64,000 nucleotides of DNA, from assembly GCA_014526335.1 (NCBI GenBank), contig JACTAT010000010.1, positions 1,398,330 through 1,462,329 of the forward strand, given 5' to 3'. Origin of the DNA: Chrysaora quinquecirrha (Eukaryota > Cnidaria > Scyphozoa > Semaeostomeae > Pelagiidae). Numbering within the stretch: the stretch's first letter is position 1; each line of letters begins with the position of its first letter. The position numbers were made by a program, and so were the translations under genes. This document shows positions 41,415-54,100 of this stretch, piece by piece. The notes under the pieces are model-generated. The model was given only the letters and a program-made list of their open reading frames with translations. It ran no database searches and was not told where the DNA came from.

Positions 41415-43219
41415 TCATGCCTTCACCTCACGCGGATTGAAAACAACATGGAACGGTTTCGGAGAGTGGATAACAGACCGGTTGCCTTCCATTGGTGGAA
41501 CCGGCTCTCCTGGAGCTTTGTCGATGGAATATTTGTGCAGAATTCTAGTCAGGAACAGGAAGATTTCCGTCCGGGCAAGTGGCTCACCAAGACAAACTCT
41601 TCTTCCGGCTGAGAACGGGATGAAACTTTTCTCACGGTCTGGAATCAAACGTCCTGCATCATCAATCCATCTCTCTGGGATGAAATCATCAGGATTTTCC
41701 CATTTTCGCTCGTCGTGATGAATAGACCAGATATTGAAGATGATGTGTGTGTTCTTTGGTATGGAATACCCAGCCAATGTTGTGTCTGCTGTGGTCTTGT
41801 GTGGAACTCCCAGTGGAATAACTGATGACAAACGTAGTACTTCATTTACAACCGCACAGATATAAGGCAACTTTTCCCTGTCTTTGAGACTTGGAAGTCT
41901 GTCATTGCCAATAACAGACAGAAGCTCCTCCGCAGCCTTGTCTTGCACTATTTTATTCCTGACAAGTAACAGCATTGCCCATCTAAGTGATGTTGTTGTT
42001 GTTTCCGATCCAGCAGTAAATGCGTCGTGAATGATCATTTCTAGATGGTCATCGGTTGGGTATTTCTTGTCCTTATTTGGCATATTTGATTCTTTTGTTG
42101 CTTCCAACAACAATGCATCTGTCAAATCCCGGATGTTCTCACTGTCGAAGGTTGTCTTGTGAAGGTTGAGCTGTTTACGTAGAATGACGTCCCGGATGTT
42201 GATGCCGGTTTGGATCTTCTTGTAACCAACATTTGGGAAAAATCGTAACCATGGCAACCATGCCTCTGGGCCAATGTGCGAGAACCCGGATGTGATTAAT
42301 GAGTTGTATTTGACAACATCAAGGAATTCTGGGTCATCTTTGTTGTATCTTTTTCCAAAGACAAGTGAACAGATTATGTTGATGACAGCCAGAGCTACAA
42401 AAATAATTGCAAACATAAATTTTAAGTCATTGTCAAATTGCTTAGCATTTATCATCTCTGGAAACTAATCACTAATCAACCCATCACTAATCAACCAACT
42501 ACTAATCAATCAATCACTAATCAATACATCACCCATCAATCAGCAATCAATAAGTTGCAAATCAACAAATCATTAATCACTCACTTACTAATCAGTCAAT
42601 CACAAAATAAATCAGTCAACTAAGAAATCAATCATCAATCATGCAATCATAAATCAATTGCATATCATTCAGTGAATCATTTGACTAATCACTAACCAAA
42701 ATCATTATGTGGATTGAATGGTTTGCCAGCAGATGCATCCAGCCTCTGGTACAAATCATCAGCCTCGGCTTGAATATGCTCCTCCATCTTCTCCATACCA
42801 TTTCCGTACAACTTCAGTGACGAATGCGCAAGTTTGCGTGTTGCCTGCCAAGTTGGTCCAAAGTCGCTGAATGCAATATCCTTGAATCCACGCGTGATCT
42901 TTCCCGCTGTGTAGACATCCTGCGGGCGTCCCGCGAACTGCACGCTTTTGTTCAACAATGCTTCTTTTGCGTAATCAATGGAATTGACAACAACAACACG
43001 TTTGCTTCCAAGGCTGATACTGAAAACGTCTCCGTATGTTTCTGCAAGGTCTTTCAAGGCTGAGTATGGATGAGAACCAAGTTGGTATACATTGCCAATA
43101 ACGGGCATTGGCACGGGACCTGGTGGGTATTTACGCAAATTCCACAAATGCATCACATAGTGGAGGGTCACGTAAACAAGACCCAGCACAGACAACGCTG
43201 CAATGATCGGCAAAACCAT
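41415..43219 (-). CDS. Cytochrome P450, clan 2 type (CYP1/CYP17-like), 500 aa
   Basis: Haem monooxygenase anchored in the ER, taking electrons from P450 reductase; the substrate (steroid-like or xenobiotic) cannot be told from sequence. Two exons: 43219-42697 and 42394-41415. The second acceptor (tttttgtag, just above 42394) restores the family sequence ALAVINIICSLVFGKRY. Features: N-terminal membrane helix (about 3-25), Pro-rich hinge YPPGPVPMP (about 31-39), I-helix AGSETTTT (302-309), ExxR as EVLR (359-362), PERW (414-417), haem loop FSAGRRVCLG with Cys442. Length and all key motifs are normal, so it looks functional. The ATG at 43219 follows a good acceptor (attttag|gagaaATGG), so an upstream non-coding exon is likely. 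It shares no sequence with its neighbours. Confidence 0.93.
42465..42696. repeat. AATCACTAATCA minisatellite in the P450 intron
   Basis: Degenerate AATCAATCACTAATCAACC units fill the 302-bp intron and run into its donor. On the transcribed strand the donor GTTAGTGATTAG is itself one unit. A related array lies at 46395-46707. Confidence 0.85.
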
Positions 43220-43264
43220 TTCTCCTAAAATGGAATAGAAATATTTTTCTAAGATCCAGGTTCA

Positions 43265-43740
43265 CGCCCAATCACAAAAAATAGCACCCCAAACAAAAAG
43301 TCGCACTTGCAGCAAAAAAAGTCGCATTCTAAACCAAAAAGTCTGACGCTCAAGCCAGAAAAGTCGCACCATCAAGTCGCGAAAGTCGCACGTTCAAGAC
43401 CAAACAAAAAATCGCACCCCAAACCAAAAGTCGCACTTACAACCGAAAAAAATCGCAGCCTAACAAAAAAGTTGGACTAACCGCTAGAAGTCGCACCCCC
43501 CCCCCCTCCGAACGAAGAAGTCGCATCGTCGACAAAAAAAAGTTGCACCAATAACCAAAAAAGTCGCATCTTCAACCTAAAAAGTCGCATTCTCGACCAA
43601 GAAAGTCACTCTCTAAACGAAACAAGTCGCACCCTCGACCAAGAGTCGAACGCTAAACCAAAAAAAGTTGCATCTGCATCTTTGAAAACAGTTTAAGCCT
43701 CTACCATAAAAGTCGCACCCTCAACCAAAAAGTCGCACCT
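43265..43740. repeat. AAAAGTCGCACC minisatellite
   Basis: About 35 irregular units of AAAAAGTCGCACC/AACC starting about 45 bp upstream of the P450 start, within its probable 5' UTR intron. No coding potential. Confidence 0.9.
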
Positions 43741-44660
43741 CCGTCCCTTATCCCTGTCCGAAGAACTTGACGAACATGCTCACATCGCGAAAGATTTAAT
43801 TTGTTTGTTCGTTTCTTTGACGCATAAAACTCCCAAATCTTGTTACCGAGACATGACCCCTGCGGCGCAAATATTTGTCTATTGTTAATTCCTTTATTGT
43901 TGTCTTGTTGTTGCCCAAACAAGTCCTCACAAATCTAAACTTAACAACGTAAAGTTTAACTAAAAACACAAAAATAACCTTCACATACACCCACAAAAAT
44001 CGTTCTTACGTTAAACTGTTTCGTTTGCAACAAAACAAACTTGTTTTTGAAGACTTCTGATTCGCTTACCGATTTTGACCCAACAACGTAAACATTTCTA
44101 TTGTTCGCCGTTTTATTGTTGTCTCGTTTTCCCAAAAACACGAACATACATTTTTGCCCCCAAAAACGTTTTAAAAGACCCGATTACCCCTAAAAATGGT
44201 TCTACGACCTATTGTTTCTTTTGAAATCATGCCAAGCAATGTTTTAAAAACTTTTTAATAGGTTAATTAAGTGCTGTTACTAGGCAATCTTTGATGTTTT
44301 GACTCGCTGAGAGAGAGGGCGTGCTCTTGCAACACCGTGAGGTAAACAACGAAAAAACCAAAATAAGTGTTGCATTAAATCTTCTCATTACATGAAAATA
44401 TAAATCTAAAAGAATATGCGTGAATAACGATTTACAAGAGAACTGTATTGGCTTGAAATTTAAGTATAAAATCAAGGCTGTTTTTAATGCAGCATGGCTG
44501 AGTGAACACCTGACCTGACCTGACTTTCTTGCACGACGAGAGAAAAAAGTCTCAAAATCTGAGAGCTTTTTGTATCCTTTACTTGCATCAAATAGTAGGA
44601 TCAAATCTTTTAAGCTGATAATTAATGTAAAATAAAGTTAAAACGTTAAAAACACGCGAC
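43741..44660. other. Intronic or intergenic stretch with a diverged duplication
   Basis: About 43800-43925 and 44030-44155 are imperfect direct repeats (both contain TTTTATTGTTGTC-like blocks). Open frames here are short and unrecognised. If the P450 5' UTR exon is real, all of this is intron. Confidence 0.4.
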
Positions 44661-44664
44661 CTAC

Positions 44665-44905
44665 CTTCAAAATTGATCGCAGATGAAACTTTTCTTCACA
44701 ACTTCACAAAACGCCAACCTTCTTCTGACGGTGGCAGACTTCGACTAATTTCCAGACAAAATTCTCTCTCGATTTGTTGGGTTGGTGAATCACATGACAT
44801 TGCAAACGAGCCATTTGATTGGCTAAGAATTACATCATCTCGCAGATTACTAGTCTGATTGGTTAATAAATTACATAATAGTACGTTTTGATGTTTTGAT
44901 TGGTC
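44665..44905 (-). promoter_or_regulatory. Probable P450 5' UTR exon and CCAAT-box promoter
   Basis: On the minus strand TTGAAG|GTAGGTCGCG gives a strong splice donor at 44665/44664, which can join the acceptor just before the P450 ATG. Upstream of it lie three CCAAT boxes in the same orientation (ATTGG on the plus strand at 44818-44822, 44858-44862 and 44899-44903) spaced 40 and 41 bp. No start site is visible from sequence alone. Confidence 0.45.
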
Positions 44906-45838
44906 TAAAGTTTTTGTTCCTGTCCATCATTATTACAATTGACTGGGTGAAGAAAGGAAGAAAATTTGGGGGAAGAGCCAGGCAGAGAAGCTTCCGTGGA
45001 CAGTTTGGTGAGTTTTTTTGGAAAGGATTAGTCCCTGGGATTAGTCTGCCTCAACAAGGCATCTGTAAAAGATGGAACGGGAAATCAAGGAACGTGTTAG
45101 CAGAGGAATGTGGTGAAGTCTTGTTCCCTGATTCCTCGTTCTTCCTTGATTGCTTTTCCTCACTCCCTCTTCCTTCTATTGAATGACAAGTTTCCAGGCA
45201 ATTTACGTTAGCTGTGCTAAAATCTTTGACAATGTATATTACAAAAGCCTACACGCTTTTTTTAATGGAACCAGCTTTCTAATTCTTGATTATTTGCAGT
45301 GATAAAAGCATTCAACATTGAAAGTTCCTTAATGATTTTCTCTTTAGTAGTATAAGTTCTTTAAATTTTAGGGCCTTCTATATGTAGGTTCCTTATAAAG
45401 TGGTTCCTTGTAAAAAAAAGCGTGTAAATAGGTTTGCTATACTGTGTTATCTATAGACCCCTCCCCCCACCGTTTCAATTCTGTCTCGAACAAAGATTTT
45501 CTTGCTTCACCGCCATTTGGGCTGAAGGAGGGGCATTGGAGTTATTTAAAGTGAAAATCGCTAAGAATAGGCCATATTCCCTTCGACAGATACTTCCTCT
45601 AGATATCTTGTCGAAAAAAGCTTGAAAACAGTTTTTGCAGTTACAATTTCAAGCTGAAACTCTTGGAAACAACAGAAAAAGAAAGAGGCATACCCTGTAC
45701 GTTTTATCATTTCAATAATTCTTCACAAAACAAATCTCAAAACTTCGAATTTCAAATTTCAGAACAATGAAAATGAACATCGTAATGAATTATGTATGTA
45801 GACATCGTTACATAAATGTTTTTCCTTCTTTTCAGGAG
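44906..45838. other. Spacer between P450 promoter and SDR 3' end
   Basis: I see no exon, tRNA or inverted-repeat element that I can name. AGTGGTTCCTTGTAAAAAAA (near 45400) resembles AT-rich repeat ends elsewhere in the window. Confidence 0.35.
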
Positions 45839-47607
45839 TTACTCTTCTTTCTTCCTTCCGACAAACTCATCCATTGCAGCAGTAAAGCCAAAGAAATCGG
45901 ACAATGTAACAAAGGACGAATAAGGTAAGATGCTAAAATACGAAAAAAGTAACATATTTTAAAGTAACGTTTCTGTCTTAGGTTAAGGTTCAAACTAGAA
46001 TACATGACTTATATTCTAAGTTGAACGCTCCAAATAACCCCTGTACTCAAAACGTTTGCAGCAATCGAAGCAACCAGCAATCTCACAATCTTTGTTCCAC
46101 TAAGGAAGTTCAAAGACTGTATTGCTTTGATATTCGACAAAAAGGTCATTCCTTCAAAAGGGGGCAGGGAGGGGCTTGCAATGAGCTTGATAGAAAAGAG
46201 TGGCTGTAAGATTGAAAAATACCTTCTTAGAAAGATGGCCAAGTGCAGTGACCATGGCAACACCAGAATTTCTTTGTTATGCAAAATAGCATCCATGATT
46301 TTTTTCGTGACCCATTCAGGTTCCATTATTGGCAAAATCAGCGGAAACCTGGTTTTGGAATAGAACAATAGATAGTACAGTATACTACATTTTACCAGTC
46401 ACTAATCAATCAATCATTAATCAAACCAATCAACCGATCACCAATCAACCAATCAATAATCAAACAATCATTATTCTAACAATCAATAATCATTCAATCA
46501 CTCACTGGTCACTAATCAATCAATCACTAATCAACCAATCACTAATCAATCAATCATGAATCAAACAATAAGTAATCAACTGATTGCTAATGAAACAATC
46601 ATTAATCAACCAATCACTGATCGAACAATCACTGATCAAACAATCACTAATCAATAAATCATCAATCAACCAATCAATAATCAACCAATCACTAATCAAT
46701 CATTCAGATGGTAACTTTACCTGGTTTTTGCCCCCTTGAACATTCCAGTATTGATGAAAAGGGACAAACAGCTGTGCTGTGAACCCCAGTTTTATTCAAG
46801 GCCCTCAACTCAAGAAACAAGGATTCCTGAAAGCCAAATGCTCCAAATTTTGAGGCACAATAATCACAAAGACCATTGACTCCAGCCAACCCAGCAGCAG
46901 ATGCTATAGACACAACATGGCCATGGTTTCTCTCCAACATTGAGGGCAGAAAAGCTTTTGTTGTCTAGGAAAGAAAGAAATTTTATGTCAGAGTCACATG
47001 GCATCAAGTTATACCTTTAAGGCAATCCCCAGGTACTCACTCTGCTGAGCTTGGCAATCTTACAAATGCCAAATGCAGTTCTGTTTAAGTTCAGTTATCC
47101 GATATTTTAAATGAAACAAACTGCTCTACTGCCAAGAGAAATAATGATACCTACCCAAAAATGTGCAATGGTGTTGACTTCAAATGTCTTTTTGATGAGT
47201 GAATCAGGGGTATTGAGGAACTTTTTGCCACTGACAATTCCAGCATTGTTAATCAAAATACTGACTTCACCAACGTCTCGCTTGATCTTTTCAGCAACTG
47301 CATACACTTCCTCTCGATCACTGCAATCGAATACATACCCTCGTGCATCTCCAAGAATCCCTTTGATGTCTTTGACTGTTTGATCGTTTGCTTCTTCATT
47401 CACATCACAGCAAATTACAGTTGCACCAAGGCTTGCAAATGCAATCGAAAGCGACCTGCCAAGCCCACTTCCTGCTCCTGTTATCAACACGATTTCTCCT
47501 TCCACAGACTTAGGCCTTCCTGGCAAAATTAGGCCTACAATTGACTGCAAAATTTGCCATAGGACTGTGCAAAAAACCTGGAAACATTCCAGTATTAGAT
47601 TTGCCAT
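45839..47607 (-). CDS. Short-chain dehydrogenase/reductase, SDR16C / RDH10-like, with a 1-base frameshift
   Basis: NAD(P)-dependent membrane-linked SDR of the retinol-dehydrogenase type, expected to interconvert retinol or other lipid alcohols with aldehydes or ketones. Exons on the minus strand: 47607-47155, 46964-46721, 46348-46223 and 45932-45839. Features: N-terminal hydrophobic segment (about 1-28), cofactor loop TGAGSGLG (43-50), CDVN (67-70), NNAG (120-123), catalytic Ser about 173, YCASK (Tyr186, Lys190), then C-terminal [14 protein letters not shown] and [16 protein letters not shown] to [11 protein letters not shown]. Exon 2 is one base short in the T run after TAVCP (A run at 46757-46760 on the plus strand). 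As written the frame leaves the family sequence; one more T would give the expected [15 protein letters not shown] and bring all four exons into phase (305 residues). Sequencing error and real mutation are both possible. Confidence 0.85.
46395..46707. repeat. AATCAATCACTA minisatellite in an SDR intron
   Basis: About 25 degenerate AATCAACCAATCACT units in the intron between SDR exons 2 and 3, ending about 14 bp from the donor at 46720. Same motif family as 42465-42696. Confidence 0.85.
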
Positions 47608-48183
47608 TTTTCAGGAGACAAGAGTCAGTTGTTTCGTTGTTTCTTTTAGATCGTTTCTCTAGTGAAATAAGATAAGTTTTAGCTCAGATTCTCCTGCCAA
47701 GGCCTGCAGTTTCTGGCTCCACAACTGGACATTGACCTCGATACTGATTTATCCTATAAAGTACAAGGTACACGAAGGTACAACTTCCTCTCAAAACATT
47801 TGTCAACAACAACATTTTAGCTCAAACTTTACATCCGTTTTGTGTTCTCACAAAACCGCTTATCGAAAGCGAAGTTTGTAACCAGAAATAAATTATCGAA
47901 CGCGGAACAAAAAATGTTTCTTTCTTATTCCAGTTCTAAGAAACAAAGAACATTGGAAAGTTACAGATTTCCGGTTGTGCAGCCCGTGTACCTTACGTAC
48001 AGCGGCTGTCCTGATACCTTATGCGCTAAAAGATTTTTACTCTGCGTCGTTTTCTTTGTTGATAAAGTGAATCATGGCGGACGGTTTTGTGAAGCTGGGA
48101 GGAGAAGCCTCTTGTGTTTGAAATTCACTTTTCTGGTACTTGAAAGAGGAAAATATAGGAGATATGTGCTGTGTGGTAAATGA
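47608..48183. promoter_or_regulatory. Head-to-head spacer, probable shared SDR/RNGTT promoter
   Basis: 576 bp separate the two start codons. It carries no gene or repeat that I recognise. ATCATGGCGGACGG at 48071-48084 resembles a YY1-type ATGGCGG element, about 100 bp upstream of the RNGTT start. The role is inferred from layout. Confidence 0.4.
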
Positions 48184-51100
48184 ATGATGGCGAGACCCCC
48201 AAGGTGGCTTTCATGCCCAAGAAAGAGTGGCCTTATTGCTGGTATGAGCTTTTGAAGTCTGTAAAAATGTAGGCCCATCATGAAAAGATAGGATGACTGG
48301 CAATCAGCAATTTCTATCAAAGCTTAACATTTTCGTAAATGTCCCATAGAAGCACTATGATTTTTATTGTTTATCTAATAGTTGGTATAGGTATTTTACT
48401 TATAAATAAATCTTAGAAAATGTGGATAGTTTCTGGGTGGAAATTAAAATTATTTTATGCCTGGAGGAATAACACCACACATCATCCCTGGAAAACTTCC
48501 CGCAAGATCTTGCCCGTGCAGCTCCTTTGCCCATTTTGCAATCTTTTACACAGTTAGCACAAACAATGAGAGAACGATGATTGGTCACCTGACCTTTCTG
48601 TTGGTTTTCATACACAAAAGCAAACTTTCCAGTGTGAACATAATGTAGTCTTGCATGAAGTAAACAATTGAAAGGTCATGTGACCTATAATGCACCAGGT
48701 TGGAAAACATCCAAGCTTCAGCCAACGCGTCAGTGCAAGCAGATTGGGAAAACAATAGGCTAATTAACATGACAATAGGTCAAATAATATGAGAGATGCA
48801 AGCATCATTGCAATTGGGAACAAATTTTCCAACCTTGTCCGTGAAATCTGAGATCAGGACAGCTCTAGCTATAACAAAAAATCAATCTTTAGTCACACAC
48901 TAGAAATTTCTGCAAAAGCTGTCCTTCAGCAAGTTTTGCCAGGTTGCATTTCGTGCACTCTGTGCCAAGTTTTCTTTTGACAGGACATTCTTCTGCTGTT
49001 TAATCTCTGATGTATGTGATGTGTATGTACGGAATGCATGGCAAATCATAAAACATTGAAAAACTAGAATATTTACTATACTACAGTTTGATGGATACCT
49101 CAATCAAAGACTCTTTCTAATTGTACAACTCATGATTGTATTCTATTTCTAGGTAAATTTATTGCATTCAAGACCTTTCTCGATGAAAAGTTTGATTCTC
49201 AAGTTCCAGATGAATGCAGATTTCAGTTTTCTATGCTCAATGCTTATCTCAAGTCAAACAAGGTAAACAGAACCCCATTAATTTAGGGGGTCTTAGGGGG
49301 GTTCAAAAATCGTAAGACCACAGATTTTTAGCCAAAAATCGTGCAACCATAAAGTCATATTTTTGAAATTTTCGTGGAAGGAATGGTACCAATTTCTGAT
49401 ATTAGGGTTGATTCAATTGATAGTTGGGTACAGTTTGCTTTAGGTTTGTATACAGTTGATTATTTCCTTTGTGAATATGGTTTAAAATCAGGTATATTTT
49501 TTAGCAAAGTTGGTATTAAAACGGGTATGTTTTAAATGCTTTGGCAGCATGTGCCTTACAAAAATTTGGTCAAGTACACCCACTCTGAATTTGGTATTGA
49601 ATGGGCAAGCTCCAAATCAACAATTATTATCTAAACAAATGCTTTTTCCCTTGCATACTGGTATTATTTTTTCGTTTCAGTATGAACTCGGTCTGATTAT
49701 TGACTTGACAAACACAACTCGTTTCTACAACAAGCAAGTAGTTGAGAGTGAAGGTGTCAAATATTGCAAGCTGCAATGCAGAGGGTAAGAGAATCTCCAA
49801 ATGGAACTTCTTAGCTTTATCAGTTTTGATTTGTTAATCAGTATTCCGAATGTGTTTTCTTATTTCCAATTTTTAAAATGGTTTTAATTTCGTTTTTTCA
49901 AGGCATGGAGAAACTCCAACATCAACGCAAACAAATCTTTTCATTTCAATATGTACCAAGTTTTTCGAACGAAATCCTGATAAGATAATTGATAAGTTTC
50001 TTAATTCATTAATTCCATAAGTTTATATCAAAACGAAATAAAAAGTGCTCATTTTCTCTGTCGGCCTCATCAATTAAATCTGTTAGTCTTCCCACTGTAT
50101 CCTGCAAGGTGATTGGTGTTCAAAGCACAATACCAATTCAGTTTTACTTCTCTGATTGGCTCGCTTCGATCCGCATCTGGGTATAAATTCCGTGTTAGTA
50201 AATTGTTTTGGTCTGTTTCTGACGTTTATACTCTGAGGAGTGTGAGACAAAATTCTGTTATACTAAGTATAACTAAAGATGTTTCCGTTTTTTTTTGCTG
50301 TCTTGAAGCTGGTACAACTCAGAAACTTAAAAGAAAATTTATTATCTATTGAAGTTTTACATATCTAAGAATGTAACAACGCATGCAAAAATAAAACTAA
50401 AATTCTGCTTTTCTGCGCATTCGATTCTATCAACTATTACATTAACTGATTATTGAAACGTCACACAGCACACTTTTCAAAATAACAAATAAAAGAAAGG
50501 ACCACTTAGCTTACTGCTTGCTTGCAGCTTGAGAGCTTCTTGCGGTGAAGAGTGCAAGGATACAAACGACAACAACGTTTTTGAGTTAGCTAATATTTTG
50601 CCTTGCCAAGCAAAGCAAGGCTTCTTTAAATGCTACACATTTCAAATGTTCGTTTCAGGAGTTCATTGTACTCATGGTTTTAACAGAACTGGTTTTATGA
50701 TCGCTTCTTATCTTGTTGAAATTGAAGATTGGAGGTAAGATGTCTCAAATATCAGATATTTCCTTTATTGTTCTTTTTTAATCCTATCTTACCTTTCTTA
50801 TTATCAAACTATTTTTCTGTAGCATTGAAGATGCAGCTGGTACATTTGCAGCGGTATGTTTATCTTCACTTTTGGCACACAGATCCTCTTCCAGTTCTCT
50901 GACCTGTCGTTCGATGTTTTATTTGTTGTTTTATTTGACAGAGTTAATCTTTGTTTCTTTGCATCCAGAAACGCTATCACTTTCGTGCAATACCCTAGAA
51001 GATGTTGTGCAATGCTTTTGCAAGTGTTGTGCAAGCTTTTGAAAGTGTTGTGCAATTCTTTTGTACAAGAAAAATTTTTCTTTTAGTGTCGACCTCCTGG

Positions 51101-54100
51101 AATATACAAGCCTGACTACCTCAGAGAATTGTGGGACAGGTTTGGCGGTGGGGCAGATGAAGCCCCCCGTGCACCTGAGCTTCCAGAATGGTGTTTCGAA
51201 GAAGAAGATGCAAGTGATGATGAAACAGAGCAACGAGACGGGGGTCGTGATTATTTAGATGACAGATTGACAGATGAACGGCCTGTGAAACGACGGAGAA
51301 GAGAACACGCGGTCAAAGTATGTTGTTTGAAAATATTATTTTCTCTTTTTTGGAGTTAAAGTGTATCTCGATAGTTTTGTAGCTAATTCTTTGCTAAGAA
51401 TACGTCTTTTTTACCGTTCATATCCCAAAGATTGTTAAGCGAATGACATATTATGGTGGCAACTGTATGTGTAACTCTTAAGTTTTATATATTTATTGGG
51501 CTATTGTTTGCTATTAGGATGCGAAATTTGTCGATGGGGTGCATGGCGTCACCCCTGTCTCATCTCCAAGACTTGAAGAACTGCAAGATATATGTCAAGA
51601 GATGTGTGAATGGGACAGGTGTGTATATCATTTTCGCCCCCTTTTAAAATTGGTACATTCAGAGGTGTAGAGCTGGTGGTCACTTGATGACTGAGCCCTC
51701 TTGTTGCTGAGAGCAAATGGTAGTTATAAATCTTGGCATTGTTCTTTAATGAATGTATCCGAAAACGTTTATTAAGCCGAGAACCTTGATTTCAAGGCCA
51801 CACCCCTTTTTGTTTCGCCGAAATTGAATTCTACAATCTTGGACAAGTTATATACGGACTTGCATTCAAACCATAAAATGAGCACGAATCCATCCTCCCC
51901 CTTTCCACCGAAAGTATCTGCGTTGTTGAGCTAATTTCCCCTGCACTTTTCTATCCTCGAACAACATTGATCGGGGGGTGAAACGGGACCAGGTGATTTC
52001 TAGCAAAAGCCCACTAATTTTTGTCCATAATTTTTGTACTCCCCTTGGCAGAAGTTTCTATTTTTATCTTTATCTTTAGAATAGAGTATCTTGATTCCTT
52101 TTATCGAATTCCAGAACAAATTTTCCTGGATGTCAACCAGTTTCAATGGATCGAAACAACATTCATATGCTTGCTCAAAAACCTTATAAAGTCAGCTGGA
52201 AAGCTGATGGAACACGGTATAATACTTCTGTAAATATTTATTCTTTTAATTTTGAGAAGACAGAATTATGAATGAAAAGTGGTCTAGCGAAAAGTAAAGA
52301 GACTGATATACCAAAAGTTCCGACCAAAAAAATGTCTTTTAAAGTTGTGGCTGGTAAGCTATGGGAGCCCCCTGAATAAAAAATCATTTTGGCCTGTAGT
52401 ATGCTACTTTCTTGGTTCCGTGTTTGAGGAATACTGACAATATGGGCAATTAGGAACCAGGAGCTAGTAGGAACCGGTGCCTGGTGACTTAAAGGGTGGC
52501 ACATTGTCATAAAGAGCCCATAGTTGCAGGTTGGATACCTATCGGTTATATGTCAACCTCTCACTATATCTTTAGTAATTTTATCCTAAGATCCCTCTGA
52601 AATTCCTATGCCTAATTCTTGCCATCCCAAACATTACTGGTTTGGGTTGTCTTTCGTTAAAGATGGTCTTCTTTATAAGGATGGAATGCTTTAATTTCAT
52701 CGAAAAATGACCAGGAATAAACGGGCTAATGATGCTAATATACAATGACTCTTTATCAACATTTTAGATGACCACTCTCAACAAATACTGATCGCAGCTC
52801 CATCTCAGATGAATTGAGGCATCTCTTTCCCTCTGTGCTAGTTACTTGCCTTGATGTCACTCATATGCATGCGTAATTTAGCATAAATTGAAATGAATTA
52901 TGGAAGCATCGATTTTCCTCTTAGGTACCTCATGTTAATACATGGTCCAAAAGAAATCTATCTTTTTGATCGAGACAACAGTGGCTTCTCAGCTCCCGGA
53001 TTAACATTTCCACAACGAAAAAACCCGGATGGGCATATAACGGATACATTAGTAGACGGGGTAAGCTTCAGTAGTGAAAACCAAAGATCACACTACTATC
53101 TTATTCTTTTTTCATTCCTGCAAGTCCTGTGTACTGTTCCTATAGGCCTCGATAATTTTTTGCCTTATGACATGCATTTGCTCTGGCATTTGCTCATGTT
53201 GACTCTGTTGTATTCGCTTGGCAACCTATGCTTTGGCAGCAAATCAATACGTTACTGCGTCGAATCTCGTTAGAATCAATTTTCACAAACCTATAATCAT
53301 AGACAAAATTATTGAGACAATTCTGAAAAAGTGCGTTCAGATGCCTTATTGACCCCACTTAGCCCCCTCCCCATAGTTCAATGTGGGATATTTTGTTTCC
53401 TTCACATAAGAAGTAACCAATCTATCATTCGGGCGATTATGTGTAAAGAAATCCGTTAGGAAGTGATCAGCATTGAATGGGGGAAGGGGGCAAGACCCCA
53501 AGTCAATATGACTCAGTATTGTCTTAACATGTTTTGTCCATGATTTTAGAAACAACTTAGGCTGAGGGCTTATCTTAGCTAGAACTGTGCACAATCACGT
53601 GCCCAGAGAAGTCTACGACATGTGGGCATGTTTTTTTTTCTTATAATATGTATATAACGTCTACATAAATTGTTGTACAATTCTTATGTTTCTTTTATTT
53701 AGGAACTTGTAATGGACAAAGAAGGAGATCATTTTCATCCAAGATTTTTAATCTACGACATTATCAGATTCCAGGTTTGGATCAAACTTTTTATTATTTC
53801 GAGTAACATATCACCCTTTAATCTTAAGAAATTTAAGGCGAAAAAGATTGATAAAAATATTTATTTTTTCATCAATGTGGTGAATCTTGTCGTTACTTGT
53901 CGAATCTGCACCATTTATATTGGTTTTTATGGCAAAAGCACCCCCCTTGGTTCAGATATAGGGTTAATTGAATGCATGTCTTTGAGCTGAAGTGTTATTG
54001 CATTTAAGTAAACAACTTTTTGTGTCTCTTTTAGGGCCAAGAAGTCGGTAAAACCGATCTCGATCGTCGTTTCCTTTGCATAGATAAAGAAATTATAGGA

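Noticed and set aside
42395..42455. P450 exon 2 extending to an upstream in-frame ATG
   Set aside because: The extra residues (MINAKQFDND...) are absent from the family, and the acceptor at 42395 gives exact phase and the expected sequence.
52081..52114. Earlier acceptor for RNGTT exon 9 (tctttag before 52080)
   Set aside because: It puts the exon in the wrong frame and loses KADGTR; the acceptor ending at 52114 restores [13 protein letters not shown] through KADGTR.
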